A stretch of DNA of 64,000 nt from Hofstenia miamia (GCA_004352715.1 SCFE01000109.1:857800-921799), one strand, 5' to 3'. Positions 47,796 through 59,738 are shown, numbered from the stretch's first letter. Numbers and translations: made by a program. The notes: generated by a model from the sequence alone, not told the origin.

Positions 47796-48482
47796 CTTTG
47801 AAAGGTCTTTGGAGCATTACATAGTCTGAAAGCCCTATATAACCATTCATATAAACCATATGGTGTAATGAACAATGTTTTCTTAATATCTTTCAGTTCC
47901 ATAGGCACTTGCCAGTAGGCCTTGCACAGATCAATGCTTTTAAAATATTTATGGTTATTCACCTCATATAACATATCCTCTATCCTAGGCAAGGGATATG
48001 CATCTTTTTTATTACATCATTAAGCTTTCTGAAGTCTACACAGTGCCTGTATTTCTTTCCACATTTTACAAACACAATTAGTGCTACATATTGGCACTTC
48101 TTCAGGTGGATTATATTATTATTGATTCATTCATTCAGGATCTTGTTGTATTGTTCTTCAGATTCTCAGATACTGGCCCTACTGGTAGTCAAATATGGTG
48201 TTCCATGGTAATGATGATTTTATGTGTTTCCTACCAATTGACGCACAAAGTTAAAGGTCTTTCTGTGTTTTCATAAAATGATTTCTAATTTTTGTATTGC
48301 TTCTGTGTTCAATTATTCATATTCTTGTTTGTTTATTTCTGATATCTTGTAGTTTTCTTCTTCTTGGTATATTAAGTTGATAAACAGAATGGTTCTAGGT
48401 TCACTGGATACATTGGTATGAAGGGTCATTAAGTTTGTAATCACTTCACACATATATTAAATATCAGTTCTCATAGGCACCT
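47796..48482 (-). pseudogene. pol RT fingers-palm, decayed
   Basis: It reads PRIEDMLYE, then motif A SIDLCKAYWQVPMEL, then FITPYGLYEWLYRAF and LCNAPKTFQRY. Upstream are YRHCVDFRKLND and the linker KTFNF. It is contiguous with 49163-49516 across an LTR insertion, and with 45619-46534 across the LTR-B. Confidence 0.88.
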
Positions 48483-49162
48483 TGTATGAATTAATACTGT
48501 ACAAATTTGTACCTAAAACAGATTGTTAGCATAAGGGTAGCTTTTGAGTTATTTGTTGACAATTTGTTATTTATAGGAATGGATAAGTACGAAAGCTAAA
48601 TGATAAAAATCCTTAAGCCTACACCTAACCTAAGAGCACACTTTTGTACCATGCTATCAACCACACTGCATGATGAATGGCAGAGTATGTGGTACCTCCA
48701 AATACCCTTTAGCTGAAAGTGGGGACCACTTGAGAACTACTCATGTGCTTGAACCATTTAGCTTTCCATTTGCATTAATAATCAAACCTGAATATAAAAT
48801 AAATCTGGGGAAAATTAATTCATCATCCTCTCATTTGATTAAATGATATTTATTTTAGAAATTACACAAAAAATTAAAAAGCTAGTAAGTACCTGTCTTT
48901 TGATGTTTGCATTTCTGTCATCTGCTGATTACACAGAATCATTGTTAGTTACTATTAATTAGTGATCACAACTTCATATTAGCACTTTTTGACAAAGCAA
49001 CTTGCCAATAAACAGTTTGTCATAACTGCACTAAAATTAGATTTACACTTAATCAAAAGGAATAATTGGTTAGTTTACAAAAAGGGAAAAAATAAATCAC
49101 AGTTTATTGATAGTATTTGTTTCTTTCTTTTTCTTTTTCACATTTCAACTGATTAAGCCACA
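48483..49162 (-). mobile_element. internally deleted LTR, minus orientation
   Basis: About 680 bp. The right end is GATTAAGCCACA (minus-strand start TGTGGCTTAATC). Reversed AAGTACCTG is near 48892, followed by AATGGAAAGCTAAA in reverse near 48760. It is about half the length of other LTR-B copies. The left end is uncertain and flanks do not give a clear duplication. Confidence 0.65.
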
Positions 49163-49516
49163 CTTTTTAATTACATAGATTTTTACAGTTTCCTTCTCAA
49201 CATTTACTACTCTGTTGGTTGTGTTGAGAATAGGTATATTGCCATGACCCTTTTTGATTGTGCATAGACTCAATGGCAATGATTGTCTTTTTGTGTTTAT
49301 ATCTCTTTGTTCACATAGCACAATTTCTGTAGTAACTGGTTCATTCATCTCAATTACATACATCTTCCTATTGTTAGGTTGTAAATGAACATCCTCAGTT
49401 AATTTGAATGTTATAATCTCATTGCTATTTTTGTCTTCACTCATTGATACAATCTCCTCTTGGACCTTAATAATTTTTGTTGTGTAGTCTATCACACAGC
49501 CATATTTTGTAAAGAA
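49163..49516 (-). pseudogene. pol protease end and linker, decayed
   Basis: It reads KYGCVIDYTTKIIKVQEE, then ITFKLTEDVHLQPN, then RDINTKRQSLPLSLCTIKKG and NTTNRVVNVEKE. All match the linker of the intact pol. The 5' end is cut by an LTR-A at 49517. Confidence 0.88.
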
Positions 49517-49907
49517 TGTAGCATCTCCTACAAGGCCCAATGTCCATTTTTTTAAAATCTGATTCTTTAATTTTATGGTATCTTGGCAGGCAGGGATCTA
49601 ACAGTTTCTGTCTGTTTAAGACTTTATTAATATGTTTTCATTAACTGTAATTAGTCAAGGCATTAATAATCACTATTTAGGTGAAATGGCTTCACAGAAC
49701 TCTAAATAGTTGGGCCTCTGCCTAGCACTGCACTCCATATCACCAACAGATTCAGCAATACCAGTTCTTCAAAATGTCTCCAACACTCAGCTCAATGAAT
49801 TTAATTATGTGTGACGTAACCTATTACAGTGATTACTAATGAATAGACACAATTCAACTTATACTCTTTTTGTAAAGTGTTTTGTTGTGCTTCATTTAAA
49901 CACATAA

Positions 49908-51213
49908 TGTGACATAATCTATCAAGACTATCATGATTGGTCAGGATGAGAGGAAAAGAATGAAGAAACAAAGACTAAAATTATTATTGATTATAATGAT
50001 TAATTGTAAATCATGATAGGATTGATTATTCAGTTTGTAAAATGTTTTGTGCAGTTAATACTTAAAATTATACTCGACGGTATTTGACAAAACAAAAGAT
50101 GGTCAAACAGCATAGTCAAATTAAAGCTGACGTTGCGTAAAATTAACAGAAATATTAAAGCGAGGGAAAACTGTCAACAAGAAAGAATAGCAGGTACTTG
50201 TCGAGTGTTTAATTGTTTATCAAAAAGTGCTATAAATATAATGCATTGGATGTAATAATTGATGAGCAAATCTACTTTGGATTAGTTTTCTATTGTCAGG
50301 TCATTTTGTATATTTAAATGGAAAGCTAAACGTATACAAGCTAGGGTAATTGTATGGTGGTCTCCCACCTCCAGTTTACGTTGTACTCTAAGGTTACGAA
50401 TAGGTATAGGAGTTTTTGCCGTTATAGCTTTCCTGAATGTCATTGCTTGTCAGATAGTGTTATCGCGACCTACGAGTCTTACATGTTAATTATCTTACTA
50501 CTAAACTTAAGTTATTTGTCACCACCTCTACGACGTTGCATGACGATGGATGATTTATCAATAGTCATACTGGAATATCTATTACGATTGTATCTTTATA
50601 GATTATTACATATGATTACTTTAATAGTTGTTACATGTTGCTCAATGTTCTGTAAGGGAGACCTTCGGCCGACTTATATTTCTTATTTCTTGCTGACGGC
50701 ATTGATTGTTTACATGTACAAAGGGCTGTTATTTATTTATCTATATATAGGGTTATTAAATGTAGGGCCTCATAATAAGCTATCACAGCAGAATGGTTGC
50801 GACATTTCGTTTATTGCATTAGCTCATAATAACAAAAACAATCAATGCACTAAATTGTTAGGTAGTTGCAATCACCGTTACACTGAGTTCACGATGCACA
50901 TCACCATTCTATTATTGTTCTCTTTACTCCGTTGGCAGTCACATTGGTAAGATGCAGCTGGCGAGTGTGTTCCTGAGAGTGCGCCGCTTCTATTTGAGCG
51001 TCGATCCTGTTCTCTAATCTCTCCGCTTGATCTAAATAAGTTTGGTTAACTAAGTAGCTACAAAGGCTCTGGTATATTAAATATGTTAATGAACCACGCA
51101 TTTATAGTAGAGGAGAGAAATTGGAAAATGTCAACCTCGCGTTATGTTTAACCTAAGAAAAGTAACAGTTTTCTCTAAGTACGGCCATCACGGCGAGTTG
51201 GCATGATTCTACA
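49908..51213 (+). mobile_element. young solo LTR-B with ATAA target duplication
   Basis: 1306 bp from TGTGACATAATC to GCATGATTCTACA, flanked by ATAA (49904-49907 and 51214-51217). It has GCAGGTACTTG near 50190 and CTATAAATA near 50230. CpG is frequent. It is most similar to the 5' LTR at 8618-9914. Confidence 0.92.
50354..50950 (+). CDS. LTR-borne hydrophobic ORF (hypothetical), 198 codons
   Basis: It starts at an ATG about 120 bp after the TATA box and stays open to 50950 within the LTR. Several long hydrophobic runs suggest membrane segments: MLIILLLNLSYL, LLHMITLIVV, YFLLTALIVYMYKGLLFIYL. The C-terminal half lines up in the same frame with the ORF at 9113-9628: LIVYMYKGLLFIYLYIGLL versus LIVHMYSRSACIYLYVRLL, then HNKL and NNKNNQ-TKL. 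A near-200-codon open frame is unlikely by chance in such AT-rich DNA. It could also reflect a conserved untranslated or intronic region. Confidence 0.35.
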   Translation: MVVSHLQFTLYSKVTNRYRSFCRYSFPECHCLSDSVIATYESYMLIILLLNLSYLSPPLRRCMTMDDLSIVILEYLLRLYLYRLLHMITLIVVTCCSMFCKGDLRPTYISYFLLTALIVYMYKGLLFIYLYIGLLNVGPHNKLSQQNGCDISFIALAHNNKNNQCTKLLGSCNHRYTEFTMHITILLLFSLLRWQSHW

Positions 51214-51645
51214 ATAAACTATTTTAAGGAGTTTGCAACCTGACTTTGCACTAGCTACTTTGTTAATAATTAACTATGAGATTTGCCATTACCAAAGACT
51301 ATCAGCATTCAGATTACTAAGTAAATAATTAGCAGCATCCTGACTTACATGTAAGATCATTTATATAATAAATGACCACATTATTGGTCACATTATCATC
51401 AATAATTTGGATCTAGAAAAAGAATTAATAGATAACTTACATTTGGCTAACTAGCCATTGATTGAGTTTATTATTAAATACATGTTTAAGGACAATCAGT
51501 AGTCAGCTAAATGGGTAATCAAAAACTCCTAGTCATCCACCTAACCTAAGTGCATTATGTGAATCAGGGGTGAATAAACTAGAATCATTCCCATCATGGT
51601 ATCATGACCACTACTCAACATGAACCATTTGCTTGACATTGTTAA

Positions 51646-52866
51646 TGTAGCATAATCCAAGAATTAATGCTGCTAAAGATAGACAAATAAGAGTTTAGTT
51701 GGTCAGGGAAGATTATCATCAAATTGTGATTAAAATTAATATAAATTGTAAAGCAAATTCAATTTAGATTTATCATCATTAATTTTGTAAAATGCAACTA
51801 AGAAACAACATTTACCAAATAGTATTTGTTGAAACAATTTGGCAAAACCAAAGGGGGCAATATTGCTTCCATTATTCTTCAGCCATCTTGGCAGATGATT
51901 CAAAATTCAAATTCAACAGGTACTTTTGGATCTGAAACTATAAATAGAGAAAAATCATTTGGAAAACTGTTGAAGTAAATTCATTAAAAATCTTATCTTT
52001 AGATTTTATTTGGTTTGCTTATTATTAAATCATGTCAAGCTAAACAGTCAATGTATTAGTAGTGGTGAGGGCACACTTTGGGAGTGATTTGAGGGTCCTT
52101 GATCTAAGCCATGAAACTGATTATGATTAGTATCTGTCAATACTACTGATTTGGAAAATGAAGGGGGCAAAGTTGCTTCCATTATTTTTAGCCATATTGG
52201 CAGACAAACAATTTAAAATTTGAAATCAACAGGTACTTTTTCAAGTTAACTATAAATAGAGAAAAATTCATTGTAATGTTTGATAACGAAATTTCTTTGG
52301 AAATCTTATACTTGTTTCTTATTATGGTTTGATCCTTTAATACAATGTTCAGCTAAACAGTTGGTGTTTAGTAGTGGTGAGGATTCTATCACAAGAACAA
52401 TTCTAGTTTCCTTGTGCTGATCCACAAACCTACACTTATGTTAGGGGTATGACTAGGAGTTTTTATTTCTGTTTAACTAACTATCAATCTAGATATCTAT
52501 CTAATTAATTAAAACCAATATATTTCTGTAATGGCTAAATATATAATTAAGTAAGCAGCTAGTAACAATCAAGGTTGCAAGTATATAGTACACTTTACAA
52601 ATTGAGACTAAGTTGAGTTGTGCCAAGTCTTGAGTATGCACCAAGCTAGGATAGAGTACACATAAGTTACTTCATTGAGCTGAGAGGTGGAACTCATTTA
52701 CTTAGAACATAGAAGAGTGATGGTTGCTTGATTTGGAGATCAGCCTAAGGCAGATGCCCAATAACCAACAACTGGAAAGGATGCTGCTGAGCTTTTTCAC
52801 TTAAATAGTGTTCATTATTCCATCTATTAATTAAAGTTAATGGAGTTAAAAATAAAGAAGTTAATC
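51646..52866 (+). mobile_element. LTR-A with a tandemly duplicated promoter unit, 3' truncated
   Basis: It starts TGTAGCATAATCC. Two copies of the block GGGGGCAA-(T/G)TTGCTTCCATTAT ... CAACAGGTACTTTT ... CTATAAATAGAGAAAAA lie about 300 bp apart, at 51853-51965 and 52163-52270. The copies differ at roughly one position in seven, so the duplication is old, not an assembly error. The end (from 52866) is lost at the junction with a decayed pol. Confidence 0.8.
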
Positions 52867-54690
52867 AAAAAACTGGATGTCAGTGATGGAAGAGAAAATA
52901 CAATAACATTCAAATTAGATGAGGACATAAAACTACAGCCACACCAATGGAAAATGCACAAATAAAGCAGAACAATAAATAACAGCAAATATTAGGTGTA
53001 TGAACAGAAAGGAATCAATACAAGAAGAGTATCAATGCTGTGAAGCATATGTGGAATTAAAAATGGAAAATGATAGATACAAAATTTAAATGCAACTAAC
53101 AGAAATGTTGATATGAAAAAATTAAGTGTAAAAATATATGGAAAGCACATCCAATCCAATATAAGTATAATTTGGAAATCAATAGAGAACAATGAGGGAG
53201 TGAGTAATTCCCAATGTTGCTTTAAGGATGAGCAGATTAAAACAGAAAGTAATCCCAAAAACCAATTCAAGGGCATAGGGATGAAAGTCAAAGAGCAAGA
53301 ACAAGATAAGAATGCAAAATACCAGAGATAAAAGAGGAGGAATATCAACACTTGAAAGAGAATGAAATAAAACTGAAAGATGTATTAGAAAAACATAAGA
53401 AAATATTAAACTACAGCCAAATCAGTGTGGGACAAGCCATAGAGGAAACTCACAAGATAAATCAATAAAGCTACCAGTAAGAAAGGTACCAGAGCAACTG
53501 AAAGAGGAATATAACTGAATTTTAAATGAATTGATCATCAATAAAACAGTCAAGCAATAGCCCATACACAGCTCCAACAGAGTTTGTAAAAAAGGGAAAC
53601 AAATACAGATTATGTATAGACTTCAGGAAACTCAACAAGGTAATGAAAAAGGATTCATATCTATTGCTGAGAATTGAAGAAATGTTATATGAGGCAAGTA
53701 AACAGAAATATTTTACATCAATCAATTTATTCAAAGCACATAAAAATGGAACAATAAAACATAGAAAAAACTTTTATAATACTGTATGGACTTTATGAGT
53801 AGATCTACATGGAATTGGCCTTTGTAATGCTCCAGCAACATTCCAACACTATATAACATTAAAAAATAAAACACATAAAATAGAAGAAGGAATTAATGCC
53901 CACATAGATGATATCATAGTGACCAGTGACACAGGGCAACAACATTCAAATATATTAGAGAGAACTCTGGAAATACTAAAGAAAGCTGGACTATGTAAAA
54001 ACAGAAATACATGCTAAATATTAAAAAGAAGATAGTATTCCTGGGAAGAATAATTGAAAACAAAAAATCTGAATGAAAGACAATGCATAAGACATGATTG
54101 GAAAAATAGAAAAACCCAACAATAAGAAAAATGTACAAAGAATAATGGAATTCTTCAATTCCTATGGAACATTTATTCCAAATGTCAAAGGAAAAACAGT
54201 GAAGCTGGCCAGATTGATCAGTAAAGTAGAACCATTTGTGTGGACATGGGGAGAACAATAGGAGCTGGACAATATAAAAGAAGAACTTGCCAAATTGCCA
54301 TCATTGAATACTCCAGACTACATAGAAAAATTTATACTAGACTGTGATGTAAGCAAAGTAGTGATAGAAGCAACTATAGGACAAATGAGAAATGGAAAGG
54401 AGGTGCCAATACAGTTGTTTAGAAGAAAACTGAAAACAAGTGAAGAGAACTACAGATATACAAAACTTGACATGTTAGCACTAATAAAAAAAATTAAAAA
54501 ATTTAGACACTTCCTAATTGAAAATGAATTTCAAATATGAACAGATAACAGTGAGCTAGTATTCTTAAAAAACGTTCTGGAGATAAATCATTGACAGTGT
54601 TGAGATGGATTGAATGCCTAAAGAAATTCCCATTCACAGTAGAACACTGAAAAGGAAACATTGGAAAAAGACATTGGATATAGCAAGAAA
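52867..54690 (+). pseudogene. decayed pol (linker, RT, RNase H)
   Basis: It begins in the protease-RT linker (ITFKLDEDIKLQPHQWKM). RT motif A reads SINLFKAH, with Asn for the catalytic Asp. The YIDD box reads HIDDIIVTSD. The thumb near 54140 is RIMEFFNSYGTF. RNase H is readable as FILDCDVSKVVIEA, SEENYRYTKLDMLALIKKIK and RTDNSELVFLKN. It shows what the intact pol lacks after SEENY. Many stops; CpG nearly absent. No integrase follows; a second pol fragment begins instead. Confidence 0.88.
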
Positions 54691-55560
54691 AAGATATTTG
54701 ATCAGCTTGGACTAAGCACAAAAAGAGTCATGATACCTGCTAGCCCATGCATGTTGAAAAAATGGTAAAGGAACTATCCTGATAATTAATTTTACAAACA
54801 TAATAATACTTTTAAAATGTGATAAGATCACAATATATGGAGTAACAATCAGAGTAGGGATGAGAACACAACAAAATACATAAAAGTGGTTGTGGCCAAA
54901 AAAGCAGATGATCAAGAAAAAATCTCAACAATATGTGATGAAGAATACAAACACCTAATAGAGAATCAAAAGTGACAAATATGAGGCTTACTAAAAAAAC
55001 ACACAAATATTTAACTTCAGAGAAATAAGTGTGGGAAAGGCAGTAGGAGAGCCCAAAAGATAGTGACAACAACAAACAATCTAATATGACTACCAGTACA
55101 AAGAGTAGCTGAACACATGCAAGAAAAATATAACAATATATTACATGAGCAAATAAGTAACAGGGTCATCTGAAACCTGCATGTGTCACCCACCATGTTC
55201 ATAAAGCAGATAGAAAAGCACCAATTGTGCAGCAACTTCAGGAAACTTAATAAAATCACAAAGAAAGACACATACTCATTACCACAAATTGAAAACACAC
55301 TGTATGACACAGTGCAAAATAAATACTATACAGCTATTGACCTCTGCAAGGCATATTGGCAGGTGCTGATGGAACTGAGCATTTATTACTCCCACAAGTA
55401 CATAACAATTGCTTAAAAAAAATGGACACCATAAAGTGGAAAAGAAAGTATTAGCCTATATCAATGATATTTTAGTGATCAGTAAGACAGTAGAAGAAAC
55501 CCTGAGAAGCTAGAAAAAACACTCACAATTTAGGAAATGGTCATGTTTAAGAGAAGTTGA
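54691..55560 (+). pseudogene. second decayed pol fragment (linker and RT)
   Basis: It starts again at the linker (DQLGLSTKRVMIPASPC, compare TGINTKRVSIPSSLC). It continues through MFIKQIEKHQLCSNFRKLNK and AIDLCKAYWQVLMEL near 55340. A DNA-level AYINDILV trace lies near 55455. The tandem arrangement behind another pol shows two separate insertions or a rearranged dimer. Confidence 0.85.
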
Positions 55561-55565
55561 AGTAA

Positions 55566-56081
55566 TTACTGTCAAGGATAGTCATTTATAACAAAATAAT
55601 TGTAATGTCATTAATGGTAGAGGATTTCACAATCATAACAAAATTAGGTGTCAAATAATGATTGTAGAGGATGTCACAAGCATCATACAGCCAATGCAGC
55701 AAATTGTAATTGCTAGTGTTCTAGGTGCCTTTAGCACACTCAACCAAGATAAATGAGTCCATTCTGTCAGAGACATCATTTTATGACTTTGTTGAAGTGT
55801 GAGAATTTCAAACAAAATAATGCACCAGCTAACATGGTCAAATTCATGAGGATATGTTTAAAGAAGAAGGGTGTGAGATACTTAGACTAGTCTGTAAACT
55901 GTCTGGATCTTCCATAGCAAATGCTGTGAAAACCAAGCTCAGCCATTCCAAGATCAAAGATGCTCAACAAATTCCCCTGAAATTGAAGATTCTGGTTGGA
56001 AACTGTAGATGGCTGGCAGAGTCCATGTCCAGTAGGATTCAACAGGTTATCAAGAACAAAGGACATTGCATTAAATATTAA
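55566..56081 (+). pseudogene. Tc1/mariner transposase C-terminus, decayed
   Basis: With one frameshift it reads NAPANMVKFMRI (usual NAPCHTA), then KKKGVRYLD, then SMSSRIQQVIKNKGHCIKY and stop. This is the standard Tc1 ending (ESMPRRLQAVIKAKGGHTKY-type). The terminal repeat beyond the stop is not evident. Confidence 0.75.
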
Positions 56082-56084
56082 TGG

Positions 56085-57473
56085 GCACTGCTTATTGATG
56101 TTTTTTCATTTTTATATTAAACTTGTCATACTTTATTATTGTTTCATTTTCAATCCTTCTTAACAATATTTATGTACCCTAGCATTTAATTCTTATCAAT
56201 TTTAGTAATATGGGATTAAAGAATAGTATTTGGGAAATAAATCAGTCAATTAAAGCCTGAGACATTGTGCTTGTAACTTGTTTTGAAAAAAATTGAAAAA
56301 AAATTGTTTGATGCTAAAATTCAGCACTACCTGTACTTTTAGAATAGTTACTGTTCCTCTAAGGTTATCAGGAAATTAAAAAAATTTATATGATTTTTAA
56401 ACTAGATTGATGATATTTTAAGATTACAGATTTCAACTCAATAAATGAGTGTTTGCTAATTTTACTGAATTGAGGTACTAGCTTAACTAAGTTTACCCAT
56501 TTAGTACAAAAGTGAAAATTGAATAAAATACCTTAAAGCTTAATAACAATTTTGATAATTTTATTACCAATGCAAGGCATATTTAAGGAAAAATTCAATA
56601 AAACAATGAACAATCAGTAATTTCAACTTTTGAGTTTTATTTCACTAATCTAAACCAGGTATTCACTAGGAATTATTACCATTACACATATATAGTTTGA
56701 TTTAGTGTTTATATAATTTCTTACTAACATTTTTACATGTAAAAGATGTGGATATTGCAAGTGATAAAATCTCCTGCAATTTAACCTAGGAAATTTGATG
56801 GTATTTTTGGCAGCTTCACTCATGACTCTGAAAATTAGGCTAAAAATCTTTACTAATCTCAATCATATAAATTACTTAAGCTTGCATCTATCTTAATTAA
56901 CATAAGAAAGATAAAATAAGACAATGTAAATGAAACTTGATTCCAGTTGTATAACTAAACAAAACACCATGGAGCAATGTGGTACTCTTGCAAAAGTAAT
57001 TAAGCAGTAAGATAAATATCAGATAAAATATACAATAGAATCATCTAACTTGGATTAAGCAGAATACCAAAAATGTTAATTAATAGTTAAAAGTAAATTT
57101 ATTATTCAGGCAGAAAAAGTTAAAAGTTTAAAGAAACTAATTTAATTTAAATAAATTGAGAGCTTTCTAATAGTTGACTTTCCTCTATTTTTTCCTTACT
57201 TGTTTTTTTCCTTCTGCATTCATCATAAAATTTATTACTTTTCCAAGAACTGAATCAGGTATGCCCAATTTAAATTTCAAATAGAAACCAACCTGCTTTG
57301 TAATTTTATCATGGCAAACAATTAGCTTATACATGTATATCTTTTGCCTGGACAGAACAAAGCTCTTTTCATCCTCAACTATTCATCAAAAGGCAAGCAG
57401 ATTAATTTCATTTGTTACAATTTCTTAATTGAAATGAATTTCATTTTCTTAAATAATGAATTTGTAACAATTA
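56085..57473. other. no recognisable feature
   Basis: AT-rich and CpG-free; no coding signal seen on either strand. Confidence 0.6.
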
Positions 57474-57499
57474 TATATATATATATATATATATATATT

Positions 57500-57778
57500 T
57501 CACAACAGAAAATTAGAAGAATATATCATTTACTTACAATAATCAAGGACAGATAATCTGTTTTTATTAATTGTTGCATATATGAAAGCAGTTTTTGTCA
57601 ACTAAAAATAGGGATAACCTTGTTGAGAATTATACCTTTTTTCTTGCTACATTGTGATAGGGGTACTGCTTTTCCATGCTTATTAAAATTGACTCATACT
57701 GAGTCATTGGCAGAAACACATGTTTTGTTCAGCTGATATTCTTATAAATCTCATTCATAGTGTGGTAGTGTAGTCTAT
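57500..57778 (-). pseudogene. possible pol linker remnant
   Basis: The minus strand shows AVPLSQCSKKKGIILNKVIPIF with frameshifts, similar to VSIPSSLCTVKEGKGWIPVL of the intact pol. It would continue the remnant at 59110 across the solo LTR. Confidence 0.35.
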
Positions 57779-59109
57779 TGTAGCATCTGCTACCAAGCAT
57801 TGACATAGATTAAATTATTCTTTTTTAATCATTGTTCTTCATTCTTAGCAGGTAGGGATGTACATATGTTAACTATTTACTCTGATGTTGTATCTGTTTT
57901 GGTTAATCTTCACTTAACTAAATTAACTGGATATGGTTTAGGTACCCTGCCATCATAGCTCTGCTCTGTGATCTGGGTATGGCCTCTGGCCAACTCTGAT
58001 CTCTAGATCACCTCACCTGTGTTTCCATTGCTGATTAAGTGTTTCCAAGCCTCAGCTCAATGATGTTCTTATGTGTTCCCTATCCTAACTCAGTGTAGTT
58101 CTCAATGCTATTTGTAACTGACTTAAACTCAATTTGTAATGTGTATTTACATCACTTCACAACCTTGCAATGTCACTAGCTGCTTAATAATTAGTACTTT
58201 AGCTATTACCAAAAACTATTGGCTTTAGATACTTATTTAAAATAAGTTCTATAATAACTTGCAGCTTCCTACCTTACATTTAAATAATGTAATACATGCT
58301 CAGTCTATTTATCAGTCTATTATAGGTCACCTAAGTTTATAAGATAAAATAAGTATAACCTACAGTAGGCTATCCAGCCCTTTTGCCAATATCAATTATT
58401 AGATATATGTAAACAAAAGAATCAGTGTCCAGTGAAATGGAGAAAAACTCCTATTCATATACCTAACATAAATGCAGGTTCATGGTTCTGATCAAGGACC
58501 CTTGAGTTGCTCCTGATATGTGACCAACTTTCAAAAAGTACCTGTTGTTCAAAATTCAAATTTGTATTGTCTTCCAAAAATGGCTAAAAATAATGGAAGC
58601 AAATTTGCCCCCTTTGTTTGGTCAAATTCAACAACAAGTACTTATTTGCTATATTAATACTTAGTTGCACTTACAAAGATAATCTGATAATTAAACTTAA
58701 ATTGGTTCTTAATTAATAATCATAATTCAATCTTNNNNNNNNNNNNNNNNNNNNNAAACTCCTATTCATATACCTAACATAAATGCAGGTTCATGGTTCT
58801 GATCAAGGACCCTTGAGTTGCTCCTGATATGTGACCAACTTTCAAAAAGTACCTGTTGTTCAAAATTCAAATTTGTATTGTCTTCCAAAAATGGCTAAAA
58901 ATAATGGAAGCAAATTTGCCCCCTTTGTTTGGTCAAATTCAACAACAAGTACTTATTTGCTATATTAATACTTAGTTGCACTTACAAAGATAATCTGATA
59001 ATTAAACTTAAATTGGTTCTTAATTAATAATCATAATTCAATCTTAGTTTCAACTAATCATCTGATCTTCTTTCTTCATTCACAGCATTATCCTTTGGAT
59101 TATGCTACA
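57779..59109 (-). mobile_element. solo LTR-A with CTAT target duplication
   Basis: The plus strand runs from TGTAGCATCTGCTACC to GGATTATGCTACA, flanked by CTAT (57775-57778 and 59110-59113). A 290-bp segment (58445-58734) is repeated at 58756-59045 across a 21-N gap. The true LTR is therefore about 1.02 kb. Confidence 0.9.
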
Positions 59110-59560
59110 CTATTGATGAGGATTGTATGCATTGTCCCCCTAGAACTTTGAATTTCTACAAATGGTTGAGAAATGACTAACTTGTTCAATGTTACAGTCT
59201 TATTACCACAATCTATCACACATCCAGTTTTCTCAAGGAAGTCTCTTCCAAAGATTATGCATAGTCCATTCAATTACTCCTATCAATAGCAATTGCAAAA
59301 ATATGAGGAAACTATTTGTCCTCAACCAAGAACTGCACATCCTCAATCTTTCCTTTAATGATTATATAATCTCCAGATGCATCAATAAATCCCATGTTAG
59401 TCTCAATTGTGTGATCATTTAAATCATATATTACTGCAACATGTATCTGCTATTATAGCATAGATAGATTGTGCATGGATAGCAACTCAAAACATTATAG
59501 ATGCATTTCTGTTCTTATCCCACATCTGATCTTATAATAAAGTTTCTTCAGGTGCACATT
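59110..59560 (-). pseudogene. pol protease remnant
   Basis: The minus strand reads FIDASGDYIIIKGKIED (compare INASGDYIDVKGKLEK), then FLEKTGCVIDCGNKTVTL (compare FLANNKCIIDYNKKTITV). The active-site region is not readable. It is cut at its 3' side by the solo LTR. Confidence 0.8.
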
Positions 59561-59738
59561 TGATTGGAGTTAGTTTTCCCTTAAGGACTCAGCCTCAGCA
59601 GTGTTAGCTTCTTTGTTATTGCTTTGGAAAACATGAACTTTTCTGGTCTAAGTCAAAATGATCTTCTTAACACCATGATTCATATAGCAGCCTTTCTACT
59701 GAACTTAGTTTTCTGATCAATTTTTGGGTAGTGGGTAA

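Larger units (their letters stand above)
49517..51645 (-). mobile_element. LTR-A, minus orientation, interrupted twice
   Basis: It consists of 49517-49907 and 51218-51645. It starts on the plus strand TGTAGCATCTCC and shows the usual R/U5 landmarks reversed (CACTATTTAGGTGAAATGGC near 49672). It is split at 49908 by a solo LTR-B. At 51646, before its promoter half, it is replaced by a plus-oriented LTR-A. The promoter half is not found further right. Confidence 0.75.

Noticed and set aside
45619-49516. DIRS or other tyrosine-recombinase element, because integrase is missing
   Set aside because: LTRs are ordinary direct repeats with TG...CA ends, a tRNA primer site and 4-bp target duplications; DIRS elements lack these.
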